A stretch of 8,555 bases of DNA from an uncultured Bacteroidales bacterium (GTDB taxonomy: Bacteria; Bacteroidota; Bacteroidia; Bacteroidales; UBA932): NCBI GenBank assembly GCA_900317065.1, contig ONFK01000057.1:1-8555 (forward strand). Direction: 5' to 3'. The position numbers were made by a program, and so were the translations under genes. Of the stretch, positions 1 to 6,571 are shown in pieces (positions within the stretch are counted from its first letter, which is position 1; the number at the start of each line of letters is the position of its first letter). The notes beneath the pieces are model-generated. The model did not search any database, was not told the origin of the DNA, and saw only the letters and a list, made by a program, of their open reading frames with translations.

Positions 1-854
1 AGAGCCTCCACCGCAGCGAGCTGCAAGGGGCGGAAGATTCCGGAGTCCAGCTGGCTCTTGACTTTCAGTATCTCGTAGATGACTTCGGCAGATGAAGCCA
101 CCATGCCTATACGCCAGCCGGCCATGTTGTGCGCCTTGCTGAGGGAGTTCAGCTCGAGGCAGCAGTCCTTCGCACCGGGCACGGCCAGTATGGAATGGTG
201 CCTTTCCGTCAGGATGAAGCTGTAGGGATTGTCGTTGCAGATAAGAATCCCGTGCCTGCGGCCGAAATCCACCAGTTTCTCGTAAAGGGCGGGATCCGCC
301 GGAGCGCCGGTGGGCATGTTGGGATAGTTGGTCCACATCATCTTCACCCCGCTGAGGTCGGATGCCTCGAGAGCCTCCAGATCCGGCTGCCAGCCAAGTT
401 CCTCCACCAGGTCGTAGGTCACGATTTCCGCCTCGCAGAGACGCGCGGAGGAGCTGTAGGTAGGATATCCCGGATCCGGCACCAGCACCTTGTCGCCCTT
501 GTTCAGGAAGGCAAGGGAGGTGATGAGTATCCCCTCTTTGGACCCGGTCAGGGGCTGGATTTCGGAAGAAGGGTCCAGCGACACCCCATACCAGCGGGAA
601 TACCATCCGGCGAAGGCCTTGCGGAGTTCGGGGATGCCGATGTAGGGCTGATATGCGTGCACGCCGTCCTGCACTGCGGAGGCGCAGAGGGCGTCGATCG
701 CAGCCTGAGGAGGGCGTCCGTCCGGCGAGCCGATGCCGAGATTGATGACGGGCTCGCTGCGTCCGTCGGCGTTCATGGCGGCAATTTCCTTGTTCTTGAC
801 AGAGAAGTAGTATTCCTTCACGCTCCCTGTCCTGTCTGCTGGATGGATGATCAT
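1..854 (-). CDS. Class I/II PLP-dependent aminotransferase, C-terminus beyond window edge
   Basis: A fold-type I pyridoxal-phosphate aminotransferase. About 284 residues are in the window; relatives are usually near 390-400, so roughly the last 110 are missing. Visible landmarks are the N-terminal substrate region (INLGIGSPDG), Tyr-Gln-Pro-Tyr near residue 70, Asn179 in NMPTGAP, Asp208 and Tyr211 in NDNPYS, and the Schiff-base Lys240 in SLSKAHNMAGWRIG. The ATG at 854 overlaps the pheA stop as ATGA, which fixes the start and implies translational coupling. In Bacteroides an aminotransferase of this type follows pheA and precedes the DAHP synthase/chorismate mutase and tyrA genes. The likely role is therefore transamination of phenylpyruvate or 4-hydroxyphenylpyruvate in the cytoplasm. 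Family membership is clear from the sequence. The substrate is inferred from context, and aspartate or LL-diaminopimelate aminotransferase activity is not excluded. Confidence 0.9.
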   Translation of the reverse strand, partial: MIIHPADRTGSVKEYYFSVKNKEIAAMNADGRSEPVINLGIGSPDGRPPQAAIDALCASAVQDGVHAYQPYIGIPELRKAFAGWYSRWYGVSLDPSSEIQPLTGSKEGILITSLAFLNKGDKVLVPDPGYPTYSSSARLCEAEIVTYDLVEELGWQPDLEALEASDLSGVKMMWTNYPNMPTGAPADPALYEKLVDFGRRHGILICNDNPYSFILTERHHSILAVPGAKDCCLELNSLSKAHNMAGWRIGMVASSAEVIYEILKVKSQLDSGIFRPLQLAAVEA

Positions 855-1684
855 ATGGCTGAACTGTATTCTCCAAGTATCTGGAATTCGTCTATCAGGG
901 GCCTCACCGCGGCGAGGGCCTGCTGGTATCTTTCGTAGGCCCCGAACTTGATGTCGGCATAGAAGAAGTACTGCCACTGCCTGCCGGGGATGGGCAGGGA
1001 CTGGATTCGGGTGAGATTCATCTCGTAGAACGAGAGTATGGTGAGTATGTGCGCGAGGGAGCCGGGGGTATGCGGAAGCGTGAAGCAGAGGGAAGCCTTG
1101 TCGATCTTCTCCTGCGGCACCTCGAGACTGTCGTCCATGATGAGGAAGCGGGTGAAATTCTGCTTGTATGTCTCTATCCCCGATGCGATTATTTCGAGCC
1201 CGTATAGCTGCGCAGCGAGCCTGGAAGCGACGGCCCCGACTCCGGCGAGCCCTTCGCGCGCCACCTGCGCCGCGGATTTTGCCGTATCCTCCGACTCCAC
1301 CAGGCGTATCTGCGGCCAGTCCTTGAAGAACTCGCGCGTCTGGTTGATGGCCATGTAGTGTGTGCGCACCTCGCGGATGTCCTCCAGGCGCTGCCCCGGC
1401 AGGGCCATCAGGTTCTGCTCGATGCGCAGGAACACCTCGCCCTTTATCTTGCGGGGATTCTTCCGGAGGAGGTCGAAGTTCGGAATCAGACCGCCGGATA
1501 CGGTATTCTCTATGGCCATCACCGCAGCGTCGGCCCTCCCTGCATCGAGCTCTTCGTAGAGCCCTCCGAAGGTATCGCATTCCACGATCTGCAGATCATC
1601 TTCCCCCAGCGAAGAATAAAAACGCCGGGCCGCCTCCTCGTGGAAGCAGCCGGAGTAACCCTGTATCGCGACTCTCCTATTCAT
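851..1684 (-). CDS. pheA: Prephenate dehydratase (monofunctional, with ACT domain)
   Basis: This enzyme converts prephenate to phenylpyruvate, CO2 and water, the committed step to phenylalanine. It has 277 residues, the normal size for a monofunctional enzyme without a fused chorismate mutase. The catalytic domain covers about residues 4-183: an N-terminal GYSGCFHEEAA version of the GxxGSFS-type motif, AIEN at 57-60 followed by TVSGG, and the Thr-Arg-Phe signature at 178-180 (NFTRFLIM) with the essential Thr. A C-terminal ACT domain (about 196-272) carries the Gly-Ser-Leu segment at 208-210. The usual ESRP motif reads QSLP (228-231), which may alter allosteric phenylalanine binding. The gene overlaps rmlC by 8 bases upstream and the aminotransferase by 4 downstream, so it is co-translated inside an operon. 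Chorismate mutase is presumably fused to DAHP synthase elsewhere, as is typical in Bacteroides. Confidence 0.96.
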   Translation of the reverse strand: MNRRVAIQGYSGCFHEEAARRFYSSLGEDDLQIVECDTFGGLYEELDAGRADAAVMAIENTVSGGLIPNFDLLRKNPRKIKGEVFLRIEQNLMALPGQRLEDIREVRTHYMAINQTREFFKDWPQIRLVESEDTAKSAAQVAREGLAGVGAVASRLAAQLYGLEIIASGIETYKQNFTRFLIMDDSLEVPQEKIDKASLCFTLPHTPGSLAHILTILSFYEMNLTRIQSLPIPGRQWQYFFYADIKFGAYERYQQALAAVRPLIDEFQILGEYSSAI

Positions 1685-2255
1685 ATAGATTCTTCCCGTA
1701 TTCGAAGAGATCCTCCGGGGCGATGTCTTTCAGGCGGAGATGGCGCCTGTCCTTGTCGGACAGTATCTCCTCGCCGGAAGGGATCTTCCAGTCTATTCCA
1801 AGGTCGGGATCGTCCCAGGCCACAGCCCCTTCGGCCGAAGGGTCGTAGAAGCGGTCGCACTTGTACTGGAAAACCGCCTCGTCGCTGAGCACGCTGAAGC
1901 CGTGGGCGAAACCGCGCGGGATGAAAAGCTGCGCTGCGTTTTCGCCGGACAGTTCGGCGGCGGCCCACTTCCCGAAGCTGGGGCTCCCCCTTCTGATATC
2001 CACCGCGATGTCCAGGACCCTACCCCTGATTACGCGGACCAGCTTGCCTTGAGCAGCGTCCCCTTTCTGATAATGCAGCCCGCGTATCACTTCCCTGCAG
2101 GACCGGCTTTCATTGTCCTGGACGAAATGCACGGGGAACATCAGCTCCGCGAAGGCTTTCTCGTTGAAAGACTCGAAGAAATAGCCCCTCGCATCCCGGA
2201 AAACTTCGGGATGCACTATGACCACTTCCGGTATGGATGTATGCTCAATTCTCAT
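1677..2255 (-). CDS. rmlC: dTDP-4-dehydrorhamnose 3,5-epimerase
   Basis: RmlC (RfbC) epimerises C3 and C5 of dTDP-4-keto-6-deoxyglucose in dTDP-L-rhamnose synthesis, feeding cell-surface polysaccharide. The 192-residue length is normal for the cupin-fold family. Landmarks are RDARGYFFESF (20-30), FVQDNESRS (44-52), and RGLHYQ with the catalytic His61. Then follow Lys71 in GKLVRVIRG, IPRGFAHGF (112-120), Tyr131 in QYKCDRFYDP as the expected second catalytic residue, and LSDKD with Asp169 near the C-terminus. These correspond well to the His/Lys/Tyr/Asp set known from Salmonella RmlC. The start lies inside the end of rmlD (11-base overlap) and the stop inside the start of pheA (8-base overlap), so expression is coupled to both. 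No rmlA or rmlB lies in the window. Confidence 0.96.
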   Translation of the reverse strand: MRIEHTSIPEVVIVHPEVFRDARGYFFESFNEKAFAELMFPVHFVQDNESRSCREVIRGLHYQKGDAAQGKLVRVIRGRVLDIAVDIRRGSPSFGKWAAAELSGENAAQLFIPRGFAHGFSVLSDEAVFQYKCDRFYDPSAEGAVAWDDPDLGIDWKIPSGEEILSDKDRRHLRLKDIAPEDLFEYGKNLYE

Positions 2256-3144
2256 TTGTCAACTTGTGAATGCAGGTCTTGAGAGGCTCCGTCCAACGGG
2301 GGATGCCGATGCCGAACGTGGCCTTCACCAGGCTCTTGTCCAGCACGGAATAATGCGGGCGCCTCGCCTTTGCGGGATAGTCCGCGCTGCTGCAGGGCAG
2401 CACCTTGCAGCCGTGGGCGGCCAGGGAGTTTATCTCGCTTGCGAAGTCGTACCAGCTGCACACGCCTTCCCCGGTATAATTGTAAATACCTGTCCTGTCG
2501 AGCTTTCCGCCGTCGATCACATCCACTATCAGGCGCGCGAGGTCCGGCCCGTAGGTGGGAGTGCCCACCTGGTCGTCCACCACTTTCACGACGGGATGGG
2601 CGGCGGTCAGGGCGAGCATCGTCTTGACGAAGTTGCGGCCATATTCGGAATACAGCCAGGCGGTGCGGAAGATGATATAGCGGCACGCGGATGCGACGAC
2701 GGCCTGTTCGCCTGCGAGCTTGGTGGCGCCGTAGACGCCGAGCGGCGAAGGGACGGCGTCTTCCCGTATGGGCGACGACGCGCCGCCGTCAAAGATATAG
2801 TCCGTGGAGATATGGATCAGCAGAGCCTTCCTGCGTCGGGCACAGGCCGCGAGGTTGGCCACGGCCTCGTGGTTTAGCAGCTCCGCTAGCCTGATCTCGT
2901 CCTCGGCCCTGTCCACGTTGGTATATCCGGCGCAGTTGACTATGATGTCAACATTTTCGGAATCCGCAACGATGTCCAACGTATTCTTGTCGGTGATGTC
3001 CAGGCTGATCGTTTCCAGGCCCGGAATCTCGCTCACGTCGGTAAAGATGAAACGGTTCCGGCTGTGCGCGGCGGCATCCCGCAGGCATCTTCCGAGCTGC
3101 CCGTTGGCACCTGTTACAAGAATATTGAGCTTTTTATCGTGCAT
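2245..3144 (-). CDS. rmlD: dTDP-4-dehydrorhamnose reductase
   Basis: RmlD (RfbD) reduces dTDP-4-keto-L-rhamnose to dTDP-L-rhamnose with NAD(P)H, the last step of the pathway. It is an extended short-chain dehydrogenase of 299 residues. The Rossmann dinucleotide motif TGANGQLG is at 11-18, Ser113-Thr114 lie in STDYIFDG, and the catalytic pair Tyr138/Lys142 is in YGATK. RTAWLY (160-165), DDQVGTPT (190-197) and RRPHYSVLD (261-269) are typical of the family. I chose the ATG at 3144 because the protein then begins five residues before the first Rossmann strand. A further-upstream start at 3195 would add 17 low-complexity residues and run through the divergent promoter. It is the first gene of the leftward operon, with a -7 box only 7 bases upstream of the ATG. 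Confidence 0.95.
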   Translation of the reverse strand: MHDKKLNILVTGANGQLGRCLRDAAAHSRNRFIFTDVSEIPGLETISLDITDKNTLDIVADSENVDIIVNCAGYTNVDRAEDEIRLAELLNHEAVANLAACARRRKALLIHISTDYIFDGGASSPIREDAVPSPLGVYGATKLAGEQAVVASACRYIIFRTAWLYSEYGRNFVKTMLALTAAHPVVKVVDDQVGTPTYGPDLARLIVDVIDGGKLDRTGIYNYTGEGVCSWYDFASEINSLAAHGCKVLPCSSADYPAKARRPHYSVLDKSLVKATFGIGIPRWTEPLKTCIHKLTNEN

Positions 3145-3151
3145 AATCTTA

Positions 3152-3159
3152 CAAAAATA
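3152..3159 (-). promoter_or_regulatory. Predicted Bacteroidota promoter -7 box for rmlD operon
   Basis: On the minus strand this reads TATTTTTG, an exact match to the Bacteroidota -7 consensus TAnnTTTG. It ends 7 bases before the rmlD ATG, so the transcript would have almost no leader. The -33 region is weak: TTTTCG about 20 bases upstream is the nearest candidate. Confidence 0.7.
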
Positions 3160-3161
3160 AC

Positions 3162-3169
3162 TATTTTTG
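3162..3169 (+). promoter_or_regulatory. Predicted Bacteroidota promoter -7 box for rnhA-pdxA
   Basis: On the plus strand this reads TATTTTTG, again matching TAnnTTTG, and it ends 6 bases before the rnhA ATG. No good -33 TTTG is visible upstream, where the DNA is already the start of the rmlD coding region. A transcript starting a few bases after the box would be leaderless or nearly so. Confidence 0.68.
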
Positions 3170-3175
3170 TTGAAA

Positions 3176-3658
3176 ATGGAACGAAAACAGACCATATACC
3201 TCTACACCGACGGGGCCGCCAGCGGCAACCCCGGTCCGGGAGGCTGGGGTGCTGTGCTCATCTGCGGCAGCCTGCGCAAGGAGCTGTCCGGGGCCTTCGC
3301 GCTCACGACCAACAACCGCATGGAACTCTACGCCGTCATCATGGGCCTGGAGGCCATCAAATGGGAGAAGGCCGACGTGGAGGTGTGGAGCGATTCCTCC
3401 TACGTAGTGAAGGCGGTGGAGGAGAAATGGCTGGACAAATGGCTTGCCACTGGATTCAAGAAAAAGAAAAACCAGGACCTGTGGCTGCGTTTCCTGCCAC
3501 TCTACAGGAAGCACAATGTTCACTTCCATTGGCTGAAAGGCCACGCCGGGCATCCCGAAAACGAGCGCTGCGACCGTCTGGCCGTAGCCGCCTACGGGCA
3601 GCCGGGGCTCCCTCAGGACGAGGGCTATGTTAACGAAGACAACACATTAGGATTATGA
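3176..3658 (+). CDS. rnhA: Ribonuclease HI
   Basis: This enzyme cleaves the RNA strand of RNA-DNA hybrids (R-loops, Okazaki primers) using two divalent metal ions. The protein has 160 residues, close to the 155 of the E. coli enzyme. All catalytic residues are present: Asp12 in YTDGAASGNPGPGGWG, Glu50 in NNRMELYAV, Asp73 in SDSSYVVKA, the flexible-loop His123 in KGHAGHPENE, and Asp133 in CDRLA. A lysine-rich stretch (95-98) lies in the position of the substrate-binding basic protrusion. I chose the ATG at 3176. In-frame TTG codons at 3167 and 3170 overlap the -7 box and would add only three residues. It is the first gene of the rightward operon, and its stop overlaps the pdxA start as ATGA. 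Confidence 0.96.
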   Translation: MERKQTIYLYTDGAASGNPGPGGWGAVLICGSLRKELSGAFALTTNNRMELYAVIMGLEAIKWEKADVEVWSDSSYVVKAVEEKWLDKWLATGFKKKKNQDLWLRFLPLYRKHNVHFHWLKGHAGHPENERCDRLAVAAYGQPGLPQDEGYVNEDNTLGL

Positions 3659-4743
3659 AAGACAATAAACTTGTAGTAGGCATTACCCAGGGCGACAGCA
3701 ACGGAATAGGTTACGAAGTCATCATCAAGGCCCTGAGCGACCCGCGCATCCTCGATATGCTCACTCCCGTGGTATACGGTTCGAGCAAGATTTTCAGTTT
3801 CTACCGCAAATCCATCCCCGAAATCGAGCAGATGGACACCAACGCCATTTCGTCCGCAGCCGAGGCTCACGCCAAGCGCGTGAACATAGTAGGATGCCTG
3901 CCGGACAATGTGTATGCAGAGCCGGGCGGAGCCACCGCTGAATCCGCCAAGGCCGCGATTACCGCCCTCGACTGGGCTGTGCGCGACCTCAAGGCCGGCA
4001 AGATAGACGTGCTGGTGACAGGTCCCATCAACAAGAAGGCCATAGTCGCCGAAGGCTTCGGATTCCCCGGCCATACGGAGTTCCTCCAGGAGGCTTTCGG
4101 GGTGAAGGACGTTACCATGCTGATGATCAGCGAACGGCTGAAAGTGGGCGTCGTCACGGGCCACATCCCCCTCAAGGACGTGCCTGCTTCCATCACCGAA
4201 GATAAGATACTCAGCAAACTGCGCCTGATGAAACAGTCGCTCGAGCAGGATTTCGGCATCGACAATCCCCGCATCGGCGTGCTCAGCCTCAACCCTCACA
4301 GCGGCGACAGCGGACTGCTCGGCACCGAAGAGCAGACCATCATCATCCCCGCCATCAAGAAGGCGGTCGAAGAAGGCATACTCGCCTTCGGGCCTTTCTC
4401 TCCCGACGGATACTTCGGGATGGGGCACTATGAACAGTTCGACGCCACCCTCGCAATGTATCACGACCAGGGGCTCGCACCGTTCAAGGCCATCGCCTTC
4501 GAAGACGGAGTCAACTACACCGCAGGCCTGCCGGTGGTGCGCACTTCGCCTGACCACGGCACCGCATTCGAGCTGGCCGGACGCGACGAGGCGGACCCCC
4601 GCTCCATGCGCGCCGCCATCTTCGCAGCCATCGACATCTGGAAACATCGCAGGGCCTGGAATAATCTGCAGGAAGGAAAGATGCCCGAACAGAAAGCTTT
4701 CGACGACGAAAGGCCCCGTAACGGCAAGCCTCAGATTGCCTGA
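3655..4743 (+). CDS. pdxA: 4-hydroxythreonine-4-phosphate dehydrogenase
   Basis: PdxA oxidises 4-phosphohydroxy-L-threonine with NAD+. The unstable product loses CO2 and is joined with deoxyxylulose phosphate by PdxJ in the DXP-dependent pathway to pyridoxine 5'-phosphate. The 362 residues include GITQGDSNGIGYEV (9-22), TGPINKKAI (122-130), and three expected metal-binding histidines: His140 in PGHTEFL, His170 in TGHIPL and His270 in YHDQGL. NPHSGD (213-218) and TSPDHGTAFELAG (297-309) are also characteristic. It is about 30 residues longer than the E. coli enzyme, partly through a charged C-terminal tail after residue 330. It is translationally coupled to rnhA by the 4-base overlap. Its 3' end overlaps the convergent regulator gene by 13 bases, with no terminator visible between them. 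Confidence 0.95.
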   Translation: MKDNKLVVGITQGDSNGIGYEVIIKALSDPRILDMLTPVVYGSSKIFSFYRKSIPEIEQMDTNAISSAAEAHAKRVNIVGCLPDNVYAEPGGATAESAKAAITALDWAVRDLKAGKIDVLVTGPINKKAIVAEGFGFPGHTEFLQEAFGVKDVTMLMISERLKVGVVTGHIPLKDVPASITEDKILSKLRLMKQSLEQDFGIDNPRIGVLSLNPHSGDSGLLGTEEQTIIIPAIKKAVEEGILAFGPFSPDGYFGMGHYEQFDATLAMYHDQGLAPFKAIAFEDGVNYTAGLPVVRTSPDHGTAFELAGRDEADPRSMRAAIFAAIDIWKHRRAWNNLQEGKMPEQKAFDDERPRNGKPQIA

Positions 4744-6407
4744 TTCTGCTGTTTCAACCTTTTGGCATAGTCCCTGGGGCTCATTCCGGTAATGGAAAGG
4801 AATGCCCGTTGCAGAGACCTCACTGTATAGAATCCGCAGCGTTCGGACAGTTCCGCCACCGGTATGTCCGGATTTTCCCCTATCAACTCCAGCGCGTGCT
4901 GGATGCGGAGCCCCTTGATGTAGTCGGGGAACTTCAGGCCAGGCTGGATGCCGGCGAGCATATTGCTGATTTCCGACTGGGATATGCCGAGTTTTCCGGC
5001 CGCGGTTTCGCGGTTGAGAGTCTTGTCGAGATACAAGCCGTTCCGTTCTATCAGCTCCTGTAGAGGGGAGCCGGATTCTTTTTTGTCCGCCATCCCCTTC
5101 ACCGCTATTACGGAGACCTGCCGCTGGATTGAACTCAAATCCTTCCTGAGGGAGTCTGCGTCTTCGCGATACCGTTTTATCTTCTTTGAGAATACATTGT
5201 TGATTTTCAGCAAGAGCAAGGCAACAGCGATAATAAAGAGGACGATAACGGTAAAGATCAGACCCCGGTTCCTCCTGATGGACTCCATCGTGTCATACAG
5301 CATGAGGCGATATCGCTGAGCATCAAAACGGGCCGCGTTCACCAAGGTGCCTTCACTTTGTTCCTTTTCGATTATTTTCTCTGATAAATCATTGTAACGC
5401 AACTCGTATTCCCTCGCCTTTGAAACCATGCCGGATTTTTCATAGGCGGTACGCAACCTCGCCAACCGCTGTCCGTACAGACGGCTGACAGTATCTCCGC
5501 TGAACGGGATTTCTTCTGTGTACAGCCTGACAAGACGCTCAGTATCTCCCGTTACGGAATAATACCTTGCCATTCGTATTTTCCCGCCGGACTTTTTTGC
5601 ATACTCGCGGCTGCAGGCACGCGCAAAAAACTTTTCCGCCGAAGGCATATCCCCCAGCCCCGCCTGGCAGACGGCAAGATTCACGTCATTGTAAAAGCGG
5701 TCGCGGTCATAAAACTCCGGATCCGACTTGGGAAACTTCTTCTCCATCCGGGATACCAGATCTTCATACAGGCCGCACTCCTTCAAACACTCCCCGTAAT
5801 CTTCGATTTCGATCAGGGAGTTGATAAGCTGGCCTTCAAAGAAGATGAGATGTCCGTATTCCTGTTCGCTTTTTGCGATTGAGGAGGCCTTCGATATCGC
5901 ACCGCGCATCATTTCCAGGCCGGATTCATCCTCTCCCAAGTCGAAGAGGCAGTTCCCAGCCATAAAATCGAAGGCATTCTCATAGAAGGCGTCCCCCGAG
6001 ATATTCGCGTACTCCTTGCCTTCGGTACAGGTCTCGAGCAGACTCGTATAGTCTTTGCCGCTCTTGAGAATAGTGGCGAGATGGTACAGAAGATCCGTCC
6101 TGACCGCCGGGTCCTTGGCTTCTTCCTGTTCAAGGGCCTTGTGCATATAAGCGGCAGCGGCATTGTAATCTTCGGTATGCAGATATGTCATCCTCGCCCG
6201 GAGGATATTGGCGTAGAAAATGCTGATCCTGCCTTTCCTCAGTCCCTCTTCGGTAAGACGCATCGCCTCCTCATAATCCGTCGCGGACAGCTCCTGAATA
6301 TAGGAAACAGCATAGACATCCCCGTCGGAAGCGCTTCCACTGCCAGAATCACGGGAACAGGAAACCAGGACTGCCAGGGCAGTCAAAATAATTAATAGCT
6401 TCTTCAT
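4731..6407 (-). CDS. Membrane-bound lipoprotein/TPR/AraC-type transcriptional regulator
   Basis: A 558-residue one-component regulator. Residues 1-17 form a lipoprotein signal peptide (lysines at 2-3, a hydrophobic core, then LVSC with Cys17). Residues 40-350 are alpha-helical and TPR-like, with repeated Tyr/Ala/Leu spacing, and probably sense a periplasmic signal or bind a partner. A membrane helix follows at about 383-400, flanked by Arg378-381 and by a strongly basic stretch at 401-414, then a short coiled-coil-like linker. The C-terminus (460-555) is an AraC-type double helix-turn-helix: AAGKLGISQSEISNML, then LRIQHALELI, then AELSERCGFYTVRSLQRAF and GMSPRDY. I chose the ATG at 6407 because it gives the signal peptide; a longer reading back to 6887 adds about 160 unlike residues antisense to the neighbour. 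The operator-like repeats upstream suggest it controls the divergent PreA-like gene and itself. The ligand is unknown. Confidence 0.88.
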   Translation of the reverse strand: MKKLLIILTALAVLVSCSRDSGSGSASDGDVYAVSYIQELSATDYEEAMRLTEEGLRKGRISIFYANILRARMTYLHTEDYNAAAAYMHKALEQEEAKDPAVRTDLLYHLATILKSGKDYTSLLETCTEGKEYANISGDAFYENAFDFMAGNCLFDLGEDESGLEMMRGAISKASSIAKSEQEYGHLIFFEGQLINSLIEIEDYGECLKECGLYEDLVSRMEKKFPKSDPEFYDRDRFYNDVNLAVCQAGLGDMPSAEKFFARACSREYAKKSGGKIRMARYYSVTGDTERLVRLYTEEIPFSGDTVSRLYGQRLARLRTAYEKSGMVSKAREYELRYNDLSEKIIEKEQSEGTLVNAARFDAQRYRLMLYDTMESIRRNRGLIFTVIVLFIIAVALLLLKINNVFSKKIKRYREDADSLRKDLSSIQRQVSVIAVKGMADKKESGSPLQELIERNGLYLDKTLNRETAAGKLGISQSEISNMLAGIQPGLKFPDYIKGLRIQHALELIGENPDIPVAELSERCGFYTVRSLQRAFLSITGMSPRDYAKRLKQQNQAI

Positions 6408-6429
6408 TAATTCACCACTATAACAATAG

Positions 6430-6437
6430 CAAAAGTA
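6430..6437 (-). promoter_or_regulatory. Predicted -7 box of the regulator gene
   Basis: On the minus strand this reads TACTTTTG, matching TAnnTTTG, 22 bases upstream of the regulator ATG at 6407. A transcript would carry a leader of roughly 15-18 bases. No convincing -33 element sits at the usual distance. Confidence 0.55.
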
Positions 6438-6445
6438 ACCCTTTT

Positions 6446-6457
6446 CTACGACAAAAA
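6446..6457 (-). promoter_or_regulatory. Possible third, inverted operator half-site
   Basis: On the minus strand this reads TTTTTGTCGTAG. Its first nine bases are identical to TTTTTGTCG at 6514-6522 on the plus strand, which opens the second direct repeat. The following TAG matches if two bases (CA) are skipped. It lies just upstream of the regulator's own -7 box, where a bound protein could repress it. Confidence 0.4.
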
Positions 6458-6495
6458 CAGGCAAAAGCGGGCAAAGTCCGTCTTTTATTTTGAAA

Positions 6496-6529
6496 TTGTC
6501 GCATAGCAAAACGTTTTTGTCGCATAGCA
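6496..6529 (+). promoter_or_regulatory. Tandem 13-bp operator-like direct repeat
   Basis: TTGTCGCATAGCA occurs at 6496-6508 and identically at 6517-6529, a 21-base period or two helical turns. The second copy ends 26 bases before the -7 box of the PreA-like gene, covering about -40 to -75. This is the geometry of AraC-type activator sites such as araI1/araI2. The likely binder is the adjacent AraC-type regulator (inference). Confidence 0.7.
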
Positions 6530-6555
6530 CTGACGGGTATTGAAAAGGATTGAGG

Positions 6556-6563
6556 TATTTTTG
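6556..6563 (+). promoter_or_regulatory. Predicted -7 box of the PreA-like gene
   Basis: TATTTTTG matches TAnnTTTG exactly and ends 8 bases before the ATG at 6572. The expected -33 region (about 6533-6537) has no TTTG, which fits a promoter that needs an activator bound at the direct repeats just upstream. Confidence 0.68.
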
Positions 6564-6571
6564 CAGCAGCA

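Larger units (their letters stand above)
3151..3170. repeat. Palindrome spanning the divergent rmlD/rnhA promoters
   Basis: Two 9-base arms, ACAAAAATA (3151-3159) and TATTTTTGT (3162-3170), are perfect reverse complements separated by only AC. The palindrome is made of the two opposed -7 boxes, so the two promoters share one symmetric core. Confidence 0.9.

Noticed and set aside
129..938. A 269-codon open frame on the plus strand opposite the aminotransferase
   Set aside because: No family resemblance is visible, while the minus strand encodes all the aminotransferase motifs over the same bases.
1358..1888. Several overlapping plus-strand frames opposite pheA and rmlC
   Set aside because: They are Arg/Pro/Ser-rich shadows in multiple frames with no motifs; the minus-strand genes account for the region.
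3145..3195. A longer rmlD start at 3195
   Set aside because: It would add 17 residues without homology before the Rossmann fold and would run across the divergent promoter and into rnhA.
3625..4647. A 340-codon open frame on the minus strand opposite pdxA
   Set aside because: It is rich in Gly, His and Val with no recognisable domain and lies entirely antisense to a clear pdxA. GC-rich codon usage of pdxA explains the open shadow frame.
6496..6529. The two 13-bp repeats as the start of a CRISPR array or attachment sites
   Set aside because: There are only two copies with an 8-bp gap, no cas genes and no integrase. The promoter position fits an operator better.
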